DNA of 64,000 nt from Okapia johnstoni (lineage: Eukaryota > Chordata > Mammalia > Artiodactyla > Giraffidae). The notes under the pieces were generated by a model that saw only the letters and a list, made by a program, of their open reading frames with translations, made no database searches and was not told the DNA's origin. The stretch spans positions 22,790,001 to 22,854,000 of the forward strand of contig CM044314.1 of the NCBI GenBank assembly GCA_024291935.2, given 5' to 3'. Shown here piece after piece: positions 32,885-44,140 of this stretch. The position numbers and the translations under genes are program-made. Position 1 is the stretch's first letter, and each line of letters begins with the position of its first letter.

Positions 32885-34332
32885 TAGAATTAAGCATGAA
32901 AAGCCTTCTGAATATGACCCAACAGCACATCAGCTCTCTAGTTTCTCCCAAATTGTTGCACTATGACCTCTGAGGTCCCATCATTAACAAAATCTCGTAT
33001 GTTTCCAACACTTTCTCCTAGGGTTCACCTCCTGGCCTTCATGGGTCCTGACTGTCCTCCAGGACATATTTCTCCTGCAGTTTTGTCAGAAGAGGCAGAC
33101 CTGCTCTCCTCCAATTTCTCTACTTCTGGAACAGGAAATGAGGTTTAGTTTTCCGCCATGGTTTTCCTGCACCATAAAACAATGCTGTTTTTCAGGTTCA
33201 GGCCACTCCCCTCTGTTGCATACTGCCTTAATGTGTGGCTTTCCTGTTGTCCTCATGGACATTCCCTTCCGCATCATGTCATTCAAGCACCAATATTGAT
33301 GACATCCAGTGTCTGGCCTGTCTTTCCTGGACCTCCTTGTTGTCAAAGACAGTTGTTTCCATGTGGCCTCATTTGCCCACACCCATGGTCCACACTACCT
33401 TGCTAACAGTCTGTGCAGCCAGGAAGCCAGTGTAACTGGAGCACAGAGGACTATTCTGAGTCATGCACAGCAGGGTCAGTACAGTCATCACTAAATAGAA
33501 CTCCATGCAGCACAGGCAGAGAACACGAGTCAGCTTCAGGGAAGCCCTTCTCTTCCCAGCACTGGCAATTTGCTGCTAGTATCAGAAATCCTTCCCACAA
33601 TCAGTAAATAATCAGAGACTGGAGGGGATACATCCCCAGGATGGCTAGCTGGGAGATACTGACCAGACCCCTGATGTTTCTTTCTTGGGGACATTTCTTC
33701 AACCCCAGACTCTAGGAGCAGCTGAAGAAACTATGAGCTAACACCTCCACAGTGGAAAAGATTTCTCCCATCCTTCTTACTAATAGCCTCTGAGAAGGCT
33801 GATGTATCAAGAACCCCTCATTAAAATCAAACCCCTACGGATGCATTGTACTCACAAGTCATTGCTGCAGGCTTGACTATCTATGGAGTTTTGAAAAGTA
33901 CAAATCAGTAATTTAAAAAGTTAACTTGGTAGCTAATAAAAAAATAAAGATATAGTAGTGTCTGACAGGGGCTTGACAATCTGTATTATGAGTGGGCTGC
34001 ATGATTCATCACTCATTATAAGTTACACCTCAGAACAAATTTTCTATTATAGTCAGAGACTCTAAAATGAACTGCAGGCAGAGAATGTGCTTGGAACTAC
34101 ATTTTAAAGCATGTCTCTCTCTTTTCAAAGTCCCTACTCCCACACATAATGTTTACTGGAAATGAAAGCATCTTCAGGTAGAAATGTGTTTTTTTTAACA
34201 AACAAAAAATTACTAGTAATGGCTAGAAATGGATGGAAAACATTTTTCTTTGATCATTCTCCCTGTAAGAGTTAGATGAAAGTAATTTAAACTCCCATAA
34301 GTGTGTCCAGATATTTATGCCTCTGCATGCCC
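32885..34332. other. Unassigned sequence with overlapping short frames
   Basis: About 1.4 kb of higher-GC DNA at 32900-33620. Frames of 61-98 codons occur on both strands (33086-33382 minus; 33158-33406, 33235-33435, 33309-33494 and 33413-33607 plus) in several phases, with no recognisable domain, signal peptide or repeat. This is what a decayed retrotransposed gene or old endogenous element can look like. 33620-34332 is AT-rich and featureless. Confidence 0.45.
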
Positions 34333-34871
34333 TAGAAGGAGTACGTCAAGGCTATATATTGTCACACTGCTTCTGTAACTTACATGCAGAGTACATTATG
34401 CGAAATGCTAGACTGGATGAAGCACAAGCTGGAATAAAGATTGCCAGGAGAAATATCCATAACCTCAAATATACAGATGACACCATGCTTATGGCAGAAA
34501 GAGAAAAAGAACTAAAGAGCCTCTTGATGAAAGTAAAAGAGTTGAGTGAAAAAGTTGGATTAAAACTCAACATTCAGAAAACTAAGATCATGGCATCTGG
34601 TCCCATCATTTCATGGAGAATAGATGGGGAAACAATGGAAACAGTGAGAGACTTCATTTTTGGGGGCTCCAAAATCATTGCAGAAGGTGACTGCAGCCAT
34701 GAAATTAAAAGACGCTTGCTCCTTGGAAGAAAAGCTATGACAAACCTAGACAGCATATTAAAAAGCAGAGACATTACTTTGCCAACAAAGTTCTGTCTAG
34801 TCAAAGCTATGGTTTTTCCAGTAATCAGGTGTGGATGTGAGAGTTGGAGTATAAAGAAAACTGAGCACTGA
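34317..34871 (+). pseudogene. BovB reverse-transcriptase fragment (184 codons)
   Basis: Motif B (VRQG-ILS) is near residue 9, and the catalytic motif is YTDD in place of YADD, with both aspartates kept. The KLNIQKTKIMASGP and SILKSRDITLPTK blocks follow, then a stop at 34871 within the YGCESW region. The N-terminal endonuclease and RT fingers are missing. It is inactive, but the open frame is long for a relic. Confidence 0.8.
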
Positions 34872-35251
34872 AGAATTGATGCATTTGAACTGTTGTGTTG
34901 GAGAAGACTCTTGAGAGTCCCTTGGACTGCAAGGAGATCCAACCAGTCCATTCTAAAGGAAAGAAGTCCTGCATGTTTATTGAAAGGACTGATGCAGAAG
35001 CTGAAACTCTAATAATTTGGCCACCTGATGCAAAGAACTGACTCATTGGAAAAGACCTTGATGCTGGGAATGATTGAAGGTGGGAGGAGAAGGGAATGAC
35101 AGAGGATGAGATGGATGGATGGCATCACCGACTCAATAGACATGAGTTTGAGTAAGCTCCAGGAGTTGGTGATGGACAGGGAAGCCTGGCATGCTGCAGT
35201 CCATGGGGGTCACAAGGAGTTGGACACGACTCAGAGACTAAACTGAACTGA
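34333..35251 (+). mobile_element. BovB LINE, RT motif B to 3' end, sense
   Basis: It starts at the gaaggagtacgtcaagg block (RT motif B) and ends at the 3' terminus (aactgaactgat). It has few disruptions over the first 540 bp. Confidence 0.96.
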
Positions 35252-35776
35252 TCCCCTAGAAATCTTTATTTTCTCTTTAGGAAGGCTATGAATCTTCCTT
35301 AATAAACAATGATGTGAAAATGTAGACCAGATAATTGTGTGCAGCTTCAAAAGGAATCTAGTGTGGAAAAGAGTAGAGGCCAATGACCAATCTTGATTTT
35401 GTTTTGAGAAATGAATCACTGCACAGAAGAGGGTTCACTGCTCTGTTCTGTTCCTGGCTTGGCTGCTTCCTATTGGTAAGCAAGTTGCATCATCTGTTCA
35501 TCCCTACTTCATGGGCTGTTACAAGGATAACAGACTATGCCTAAGCTGTGTGAAACACAGCTCAAAGTGCACAGTGTGGTGGCTTTCTGAAGTGTCTCTC
35601 TGGCTCCGCTGAAGTAAAATCTCCAGAACTACATTGCTGGTATGTTTTTGGTTAGGGTGCTCTATGAAGGCTACTCCCTGGTGGGAACTGGAAGATAGAG
35701 GGAAGCAGTGCCATTATGTGTTCTGCACACATGTCCTAGTCATTTAATCAAACATTAAAGTAGATGTTGCTGTGAG
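35252..35776. other. Mostly unassigned sequence with a possible MIR
   Basis: About 525 bp. 35455-35580 resembles the central to 3' part of a MIR SINE in sense orientation; nothing else is recognised. Confidence 0.45.
35455..35580 (+). mobile_element. Possible MIR SINE, sense
   Basis: Weak similarity to the MIR core (agcaagttgcatcatctgtt, tcatgggctgttacaaggat, taagctgtgtgaaacacagc). The match is by eye and diverged. Confidence 0.4.
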
Positions 35777-35972
35777 GGGCTTCCTTGGTGGCTCAGAAGG
35801 TGAAGAATCCACCAGCAATGTGGGAGACCTGGCTTCGATCCCAGGGTCAGGAAGATCCCCTGGAGAAGGAAATGGGTACTCACTCCAGTATTCTTGGAGA
35901 ATTCCATGGAGAGAGAAGCCTGGCAGGCTACAGTCCATGGAGTTGCAAAGAGTCAAAATAACTGAGCAACTA
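35777..35972 (+). mobile_element. Bov-tA SINE, sense
   Basis: gggcttccttggtggctcag head, agacctggcttcgatcccag, a 9-11-base deletion near 35896 (attcttggagaattcc), and tail agtcaaaataactgagcaac. Confidence 0.94.
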
Positions 35973-36190
35973 CCTGGTGGTTGTGAAAGGACTTTGCAAA
36001 TGTGATGAAAAGCCCTAATTACTTGACTGTAAATTAATTCAAAATGAGTTACCTTACTTGGGTCTGACTTAATCAATTAAAAGATCTTTGAAAGAGAGTT
36101 TTGGCTTCCCTGATGTAGAAACTCAAAACTACAGCTGGGTCTGCAATACTTCCTCCTCCTCTGAACTTCTTTTCTGATTTCTGACTGGGC

Positions 36191-37275
36191 AGTTCAGTTC
36201 AGTTCATTTCAGTCGCTCAGTCGTATTCGACTCTTGGCGACCCCATGAACCACAGCACTCCAGGCCTCCCTGTCCGTTACAAACTCCCAGAGTCCACCCA
36301 AACCTATGTCCATCGAGTCGGTGATGCCATCCAACCATCTCATCCTCTGTCATCCCCTTCTCCTCCTGTCTTCAATCTTTCCCAGCATCAGGGTCTTTTC
36401 AAATGAGTCAGCTCTTTGCATCACGAGGCCAAAGTATTGGAGTTTCAGCTTCAACATCAGCCCTTCCAATGAACACCCAGGACTGATCTCCTTTAGGATG
36501 GACTGGTTGGATCTCCTTGCAGTCCAAGGGACTCTCAAGAGTCTTCTCCAACACCACAGTTCAAAAGCATCACATCTTCGGTGCTCAGCTTTATTTATAG
36601 TCCAACGCTCACATCCATACATGACCACTGGAAAAACCATAGCTTTGACTAGACAGAACTTTGTTGGCAAAGTAATGTCTCTGCTTTTTAACATGCTGTC
36701 TAGGTTGGTCATAACTTTCCTTCCAAGGAGTAAGCGTCTTTTAATTTCTTTGCTGCAATCACCATCTGCAGTGAGTTTGGAGCTCAGAAAAATAAAGTCA
36801 GCCACTGTTTCCACTGTTTGCCCATCTATCTGCCATGAAGTGATGGGACCGGATGCCATGATCTTAGTTTTCTGAATGTTGAGTTTTAAGCCAACTTTTT
36901 CAATCTCCTCTTTCACTTTCATCAAGAGGCTCTTTAGTCCTTCACTTTCTGCCATAAGGGTGGTGTCATCTGCATATCTGAGGTTATTGATATTTCTCCC
37001 GGCAATCTTGATTTCAGCTTGTGCTTCATCCAGCCCAGCGTTTCTCATGATGTACTCTGCCTAGAAGTTAAATAGGCAGGGTGACAATATACAGCCTTGA
37101 CGTACTCCTTTTCCTATTTGGAACCAGTGTGTTGTTCCATGTCCAGTTCTAACTGTTGCTTCCTGACCTGCATACAGGTTTCTCAAGAGGCAGGTCAGGT
37201 GGTTTGGTAAGCCCATCTCTTTCAGAATTTTCCATAGTTTATTGTGATCCACACAGTCAAAGGCTTTGGCATAGA
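36191..37275 (-). mobile_element. BovB LINE, RT palm to 3' end, antisense, best preserved
   Basis: About 1.1 kb, antisense, from the 3' terminus (agttcagttcagttcatttc) to the RT motif A edge (cacagtcaaaggctttggca). The minus-strand coding frame is open from 37252 to 36350 except for one in-frame TAG at 37061-37063, which makes it the least decayed copy in the window. Confidence 0.97.
36350..37252 (-). pseudogene. BovB reverse-transcriptase frame with a single internal stop
   Basis: Two segments in the same phase: 37252-37061 (63 codons, holding motif B VRQGCILSP) and 37048-36350 (232 codons, holding YADD at its residues 25-28, the KLNIQKTKIM block, SMLKSRDITLPTK, the Trp-rich WCWRRLLRVPWTARRSN block and the C-terminal RRRRG). 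A TAG at 37061-37063 separates them. The endonuclease and RT fingers are missing, so it is non-autonomous. The ATG at 37048 is internal to the RT and is not a natural start. Confidence 0.85.
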
Positions 37276-37377
37276 CTGGGCAACATTAGCTCTAATTTGT
37301 AGGGTCCAGACTGCCAGTGACCTTCCTCTCCTGCTTTCTGCTCTTTGGCTTAGGACTGCACAGGCCATTTCTTTGGA

Positions 37378-37493
37378 ATAATTTCCCTTCTGTAATAAAT
37401 TCCTTTACTTTTTATCATATATTTGTACATGTATATAATTTCCCTTCTGTAATAAATTCCTTTACTTTTTATCATATATTTGTACATGTATAT
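37378..37493. repeat. Recent tandem duplication, period 57
   Basis: 37378-37436 and 37435-37493 are identical over 59 bases, overlapping by two bases (period 57). There are no differences, so the event is young. Confidence 0.95.
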
Positions 37494-37576
37494 GTGAATA
37501 TGTTACCGGTTCCACTTCTCTGGATGAACCATTTGATACACATGATACATGGCAAATCGCACCCAACAAGTGAGAT

Positions 37577-37607
37577 ATATACATATACATATGTATATAT
37601 ATTTTTT
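37577..37607. repeat. TA-rich simple repeat
   Basis: Interrupted TA/CA dinucleotides (atatatacatatacatatgt). Confidence 0.8.
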
Positions 37608-39714
37608 CTGTGACCTATAGCTACCTCTTCTCCTTTAGCTCTTATGTTTCTTATATCCAGATGTCCTAGTGCAAGTGTAGACAGCCTATGGGAGTAGGAA
37701 TTTATCGTCACTTCTGTGAAATGGATTCTCGTGACCCAAAGTTCTCATAGGACCACAGCATCACGTGTAAGTCGTACAGTCTCATCATCCCAGAGACTCA
37801 AACAACATTCCAGGATCTGTACCTTATTAATTGTGTGGATCTGGCAAGTTCTTAATTTCTGTGTAATGTAGATAATAAAATTGACATGATAGTGTTGTCA
37901 TGAGCATGAAATGAAACAGTACATGCAAAACGTCAACAAAATGTGTAACACAAAGTTCTTGGAACAGTAATTATTGTTGGCACTGCTGCTACTTATGGTT
38001 CCCTCAATTCCCTGGTGGAGGTAGAATTCACCCTTTGTTTGGTAAATGTTTGATTGTTTATTTCTATTTCTGTGGATTAGAGAAAGGGATGAAATTTCAT
38101 CTTCAGCATGTGTGTGTGTGCAATATGTGTCAACAAAGGATAGGGCCAAGTTTACTGTTTTAAAATGTCGGTTTTTATCCAGGAGTAATAAAGCTAACAG
38201 ATCTGGAAACAACTGATGCTAAAAAGATGGTTGATTAGTCACAGTTCCCAAGAGGAGGGTCCATGTTACACTCCAGAAGGCCACAGGGAAAACATTGGGG
38301 TGGATGAGGCAGAGAGAGTGGAGGTAACATGGACCAGAACCTTCACTGCAGATTCTTCAGGAAGCAATAGGTGAGGCAGGATGAGTAGACATAGGATAAG
38401 CTGGTTTGAATAATTTCAGCAGGTCCTGGGGCATAGGGGTGATGGTGATTAGGGCAGGTGATAGTGGTCTGAGTTTTAGACCCCCATAAAGGAGGTGGTT
38501 AGGGTGGGCTCTAGACTGGAATGCAATCTGTTCTTATTCCTTTGAAGATATCCATTACAGTTAAAATATATCACTTTGTTCTGTTCTGAGCACAGTTTGT
38601 TTTTCCGAGTTTCCTCTACTCTGTTACCTTGTATGGCCTGTCTTTGTGCTGGGTCATTCCTTCAAACGTCTAGTGAGCTAATATTATTCTCTTGTGTTTC
38701 AATGTAGGTGTGAAAAACCTGGGGCCTCTGCCTTTGAGCCATTTCGGGTTTCATAGCTTGAGTCAACTTTATTCCAGGCTCTTCTTGACAAGCATGAACT
38801 CTAGTTTTCTGTCTGTTAAATTTCCCTTGTGATTTCTAACTTCCAAGCATTTTTCAGATATAGTCACCTCTCCCATTATGCTTTTCTCCTCTTACTTTAC
38901 CTAAACAGATTAGAAGTTAAGGAGCTGTACTTGGGGGTCCAATCTGCCAAGTTTAAACAGAAACCTCATCCATTCATTCTTATTTCTCCACAGTGATTGT
39001 CTTACTACTGTAAAATTTAGATTCATTATATTTTAATCCAAAATAACAACAGCTCCAAAAGAAATTAATTCCAGAATTACAGTGGTAACTTTTAAAAATA
39101 CCCTAAGTAATAAAGTCTTATGACTCTTGGCCCTATTGTGTCAGTGTTATAATTAAATGATTAAATATTGATTTTAATTCTTAGTTGTTATTGTTTTCGC
39201 AGTCCACCCGGTTGATTTGGGAGCCACTTTTATCAGCAGATTTCAATCATACTATTTAATCATAATTCTTTCCTCAGAACTGGTCCAGTACTCTTTAAAA
39301 AGGAATCAGTCTTTCTGGTGTGCCCTGCAACATTGCTCTGAAATCTCACTGCCCTAAACCCCCTACATTGCATTGTACTACATGCTAAAATGTGGAACCA
39401 TGAAGTTCTTTTGTTTCTGACATATTCTCTTACTTTTCTATATCTTTTTTTTTAGTCCTAATTTATCCAAAGAGTGACAAACTGGGTTTCCTTTATATAC
39501 CTGCAGGCAGTATTTAAAATTATCCTTAAATTTCTGCTCCATCTGCCAGTCAGCTGTGCCTGCTTCCTTCTTCTTTGGGCTTCAGAGTGTTCTCCCAACT
39601 CCTCCTCAAAAGCTGCTCCCTGTCCCCACCCCCGTCTTCATTACCTCTTCAGTTCTTCCTATACACAACTTAAACCCCATGCAAGAGCAATGATTATGAC
39701 CGAGGGCTCTCCAT

Positions 39715-40236
39715 TTTCTTTCTTTCTCTTTTGCATATTTTATTTTGCATTGGAGTATAACTGATTAACAATGTTGTGATAGTTTCAGATGGACAGTAAA
39801 GGGATTCAGCCATACATATACGTGTATCCATTCTCCCCCAAACTCTCCTTCCATCCAGGCTGCCACATAACATCGAAAAGAATTCCTTGTGCTATACAGT
39901 AGGACCTTGTTGGTCATCTATTTTAATAGAGAAGTGTGTACCGGTTCATTCCAAACTCCATAACTATCACTTCCCCCATTCTTCCCCCATAGTAGCCATA
40001 AGTTCATTCTCTAAATCTGAGTCTGTTTCTGTTTTGTAAATACAGAAGTTGATGTGCATCATTTCTTTTTATATTCTGCATATATCTCCTTCTCTGTCTT
40101 ATTTCATTCAGCATGACAGTCTCTAGGTCCATCTATGTTGCTGCAGATGACATTATTTCCTTTTATTTTTACAACTGAGTAATATTCTATTGTATATATG
40201 TACATTTTCATACATCCCTCTGTGTTTGGGAATGCA
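39715..40236 (-). mobile_element. Artiodactyl-type L1 3' UTR and ORF2 C-terminus, antisense
   Basis: It matches the antisense L1 3' region: ggagtataactgattaacaa, tgtgctatacagtaggacct, gagtctgtttctgttttgta, tctctaggtccatctatgtt, actgagtaatattctattgt. It is 5'-truncated at about 40236. Confidence 0.92.
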
Positions 40237-41159
40237 TTATCTGTATCCCTAATAGCCCCTGCATTCATGGATTCCTGAGAAATACTGTAAGAAAAGTATC
40301 TATGATATTTATTCAAAATTTGTTAGTTCAGTGATTTCAGATATAAATTTCTTATTGTCAGTGATTCTAACAAGACTCTTAACATATTGCTTGCTAATCC
40401 TTTACCTTTTTCAATATCAAAATCATTGTAGAAACTCAAGTGGTACGAAAGTTGAGCACCCTTCAGCACAAGCTGACTGGTGACCAGAAAGAAACACTAT
40501 GATTACGTTCATTCTCTCATATTGAGATGTGCATAGAATGTCCACCTGTACACTTCACCTGCTGAAATAAGATGAGCTAAAGCACACACAGAGGAAACGA
40601 CTCTCTTAGCACAGTGTAAAGGAGTAGAAGAAACAAAGAAAGAAGTAAATACTATAGTATTTTTAAATAAAATATATGCTTGTTGAAATCAAAATAGATA
40701 AGAGTATGGGAACAGTATTATGGCATAGGAAAAAATTCTGCTTCTGGTCAGGCTAAAGCTGAGTCCCATTTATGGGACTCACCTGCTAAACAAACAAATC
40801 CCATAGCATGTTCTCCTGCTGCTGGGACTCTTTTTCTCTCTCTCTCCATACACACATAATTTTTTTTTCATTAAAAAATAGATGGCATGTCCTTTTACTT
40901 TTTTGCTAAAGGGAAGATCATGATCCTTCAAATGTGTAAGCTCACTCAGCTATTAATGAAATAATTTATCACAGCTTAATAGCAGCATTTTAAAACTGAG
41001 CCAGCCAAAAAATTTGAAGGAAATGTAATTAGTTTTACCTGTTTTACTTTTAATGCACATTTTAGAAAATTGCATAACTGACTTGAGTGTTAATTATTTT
41101 TCTGGTAAGAAAGCAAATGCAATGTTCTTGTCTTTGTGTAAGAACACTGTCTCTTCATT
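40237..41159. other. Unassigned AT-rich sequence
   Basis: About 920 bp with no recognised repeat apart from a short TC run near 40833. Confidence 0.5.
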
Positions 41160-41960
41160 CTGAGCAGATGCAGTTGAAATTAGTTGGGGTCAGGATTTAG
41201 TACCGAGTCCTACCTACCTGTCAGGCTTCCTGTGACCAGGGTCCTCACTGGCCGTGGGAGGACGTAAGCTGTGTTTCTCAGCTGCTAACGTTCAGGTGAC
41301 ATTCCTGACAGCCTCTGCTTAACGAAGTCCCCAGTGGTCAGATGCTAATGAGGTCTGTTGAAATTGAGAACATGGAAAGCATGGTTCAGAGCTGAGCAGG
41401 TAGGCACAGGTTGCTCTAGGTTAAAGGTGAAGATTATGCATTTAAGAAGTAGAAGAGAAACTCTGGTCAGAGTTGGCTTTCCCAGAAGCCAGCAGCCCAC
41501 AGTGATCCTTGATAAACTCCCTCTGGACCTTCGGGGCATGGTGTTGGCCCCTTGCCCCAACTTCTTTACATGCTGTCAGCCCTTGATTCTTCTCCTTTGG
41601 ACAACAAGCTCCTGGTTACCAGAGCATACTCCCTGCGATCTGAGCAGTGAATTACACACAGCAGGAGCTCAGAAAGCCCATCTAAAGTCGAAGGGCTGCC
41701 CTAGTGGGCTTTCACACTGGGCTCAATCTGCCCCGTTATAATCATGGCATGTTGATAAAAGTAATCTCAGTATCAGGATCCTCTATGTCTGATGTCAGGA
41801 AGCATTTAAGAGGCATCAGGGAACGGAAGGCACCGGGCTCTAAGCCCACAAAATAAAGCACGGCCAGATCAGAAAAGCAGTACACCATCTGGACCTGACA
41901 AAACCTCACTCCCAGCAGGGCCCTGGCTGCCTGCCCCTTCAGCTTCACCACGGGTCCTTG
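41160..41960. other. Unassigned GC-richer block with long frames on both strands
   Basis: About 800 bp clearly richer in G and C than its surroundings and free of repeats I recognise. Plus strand: 127 codons at 41358-41741, starting with TTG. Minus strand: 69 codons at 41742-41951 and 71 at 41345-41560. No domain, signal or family is visible. It could be a decayed processed pseudogene, an old LTR or a regulatory region. Confidence 0.4.
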
Positions 41961-42658
41961 CTATTTTTATGACACTGTCGTGAAATCATCAGAGTCATCT
42001 CAAAAGATCAAATAATAATACCGTACATAACACAGGCATGCCCTATAGAGTCACACTAATTCAGAGGTGGTTTCCACAGATGGTGCCAGAACACTCGATG
42101 CAAAAGTCCTGAACCCAGATACAACAATTGGATATTACTTTGTCTAATCCACTGCCAAATTTAAAGCTGGACAAGGAATGCATTAACATTTGAATCAATC
42201 TCAATGAGAGCAGAATAGAATAACCCTGAAAACCCCTGCTTAATCTTTTTGTTTGTTTTTTTCATCAATAAATGACAGCTTTCATTATCCTGAAAAGTGG
42301 CAACTGGAATTTATCACTGACCAACTATTTCCATGCATTGCAAGTATAAACTTGTACATAAAGACCTGAGAAAAATGCAAACTCATAAATAAATTTAGGT
42401 ATACATAGTGCAAGGCATTTACAGGCTGTTTAATATGTGCTTCTATGAGATTTTTACTAAAGAACAGCTGCTGTTGTAAGTTGACTTGCTTTATGTTTTC
42501 TTTGTAATTTAAAATTTTCCTTTATAATTAAAACAAAAAACATTTCCTTTTAATCTTAAAGAAATCTACAGATGAAAAATCTAAGGCCCAGAAAGAGAAA
42601 AGAAAGTTCTTGGCCAAATTTGCTCCATCAAAATTCAACCAGCAGCTCTTACCTTTGG
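41961..42658. other. Mostly unassigned sequence
   Basis: About 700 bp, AT-rich, with a possible antisense MIR at 42560-42625. Confidence 0.45.
42560..42625 (-). mobile_element. Possible MIR SINE core, antisense
   Basis: Resembles the antisense MIR core (tacagatgaaaaatctaagg cccagaaagag), short and diverged. Confidence 0.45.
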
Positions 42659-43087
42659 CCTGGTGGTGGTGGTTTAGTGGCTAAGTCATGTCTGACTCTT
42701 GCAACCCCATCGTCTGTAGTCTGCCAGGCTTCTCTGTCCATAGGATTCTCCAGGCAAGAATACTGGAGTGGGTTGCCATTTCCTTCTCCAGGGGATCTTC
42801 CCAACCCAGGAATTGAACCTGGGTCCCTGGTGGCTCAGACAGTAAAGCATCTGCCTACAATGAGGGAGACTGGTGTTCAATTCCTGGGTTGGGAAGATCT
42901 CCTGGAGAAAGAAATGGCAACCCACTCCAGTATTCTTGCCTGGAAAATCCCATGGACGGAGGAGCCTGGTCGATTACAGCCCATTGGGTCACAAAGAGTC
43001 GGACACGACTGAGCGACTTCACTTTCACTTTTCACTTTTCTCCTGCATTGCAGGCGGATTCTTTACCGACTGAGCTACGAGGGAAGC
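42659..43087 (-). mobile_element. Bov-tA SINE, antisense, split by a nested SINE
   Basis: Left part 42659-42824 ends at the block gaacctgggt. The right part resumes at about 43041 with tcctgcattgcaggcggatt and ends with the head complement (gactgagctacgagggaagc). The two parts join seamlessly in the SINE consensus, so the unit between them is a later insertion. Confidence 0.93.
42825..43040 (+). mobile_element. Bov-tA-type SINE nested in an antisense SINE
   Basis: It starts ccctggtggctcagacagta, passes caacccactccagtattctt and ends with the young-type tail cacgactgagcgacttcact followed by CACTTTT repeats. It is closer to consensus than its host SINE, as expected for the younger element. Confidence 0.94.
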
Positions 43088-43125
43088 TACATTTGACCTA
43101 AGACCTGGTATAAGGCTTCCATTGA

Positions 43126-43264
43126 TGGCGCTGCTGCTGTGGCTGCTAAGTCGCTTCAGTCGTGTCAGACTCTGCGCGACCCCATGAACTGCAGCCTACC
43201 AGGCTCCTCCGTCCATGGGATTTTCCAGGCAAGAGTGCTGGTGTGGGGTGCCATTGCCTTCTCC
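43126..43264 (-). mobile_element. BOV-A-type SINE monomer, antisense
   Basis: It begins with the CTG-rich tail complement (gctgctgctgtggctgctaa) and has gtcgcttcagtcgtgtcaga and ggattttccaggcaagagtg. This is the second monomer of a BOV-A2-like element, without the first. Confidence 0.9.
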
Positions 43265-43267
43265 CCA

Positions 43268-43456
43268 GATGGCGCTAGTGGAGAAGAATCCGCCTATCAA
43301 TGCAAGACAGGGGTTCGATCTCTGGGTCAGGAAGATCCCCTGGAGGAGGGCTTGGAAACCCACTCCTTGCCTGGAGAATCCCACAGACAGAGGAGCCTGG
43401 CTGACTACAGTCCATAAAATGGCAAAGAGTAGGACACAGCTGTAGGGACTTAGCAC
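43268..43456 (+). mobile_element. Bov-tA SINE, sense, missing its first bases
   Basis: atggcgctagtggagaagaa head remnant, ggttcgatctctgggtcagg, a deletion in the actccttgcctgg block, and tail agtaggacacagctgtaggg. Confidence 0.9.
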
Positions 43457-43931
43457 ACATGCACTGCTATGCTAGTAAATCAGAATTAATCCTCTGAAGT
43501 TTGAATTATATCCTTTCAATCAACTTATCAAGAGTTTGTTTTTTTAATTTTTCTTTTTTTAATTGAGTTTTGATATTATACAATTATTTTAAAAGTCAAG
43601 TTTTTGAGATGAAATACTTGTTCTCACCTCTGCCCCTATCTGCTCTTCACAGGTTCAGGGACAGACAGATCAGTGGATCCACATTCAGGATGGCTCCTCA
43701 CCTGGGTGATAAGGTTGTTGGTGGTCCTTGTCTGGAAGCTTTTCTACTAGAGCCCTTGATTTCTTTTTCAAGTGGCTGCTTGGGCTTCCTCAGAGTGGTC
43801 ATAGTGATCCAAAAGCATGTGTTTCAGAGACAGAAATTTGGAGCTATCTGTATATTAAATCCTCAGCTTGGAAGCTGTCTTTTATGCTTTATTCTATTGG
43901 TCAAAAAAAATTTGCAGATATCTTTGATGAA
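43457..43931. other. Mostly unassigned, possible old LTR
   Basis: 43690-43920 faintly recalls an antisense MLT1-class LTR (gggcttcctcagagtggtca, ctattggtcaaaaa), too diverged to be sure. The rest is T-rich. Confidence 0.4.
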
Positions 43932-44140
43932 GGAAGTGGAAGTGAAGGGAAGCAAAAGTCACTCAGTCGTGTCCGACTCTGTGACCCCACGAACTATACA
44001 GTCCATGGAATTCTCTAGAACAGAATACTGGAGTGGGTAGCCTTTTCCTTCTCCAGGAGATCTTCCCAACCCAGGGATCAAATCCAGGTCTCCTGCATTG
44101 CAGGCAGATTCTTTACCAACTGAGCTATCAGGGAAGCCCT
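43932..44140 (-). mobile_element. Bov-tA SINE, antisense
   Basis: gtgaagggaagcaaaagtca tail side, ctcagtcgtgtccgactctg, cttctccaggagatcttccc, and head complement accaactgagctatcaggga. Full length. Confidence 0.94.

Larger units (their letters stand above)
37276..39714. other. Unassigned sequence
   Basis: About 2.4 kb, the longest stretch here without a recognised transposon. It holds a tandem duplication at 37378-37493, a TA-rich run at 37577-37607 and a short GT run near 38107. Frames of up to 104 codons are on the minus strand and resemble nothing I know. Confidence 0.5.

Noticed and set aside
36306..36875. 189-codon plus-strand frame
   Set aside because: It is the antisense shadow of the BovB coding region on the minus strand.
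41358..41741. 127-codon plus-strand frame as a protein-coding gene
   Set aside because: It opens with TTG, has no recognisable domain or splice context, and opposite-strand frames of similar size overlap it.
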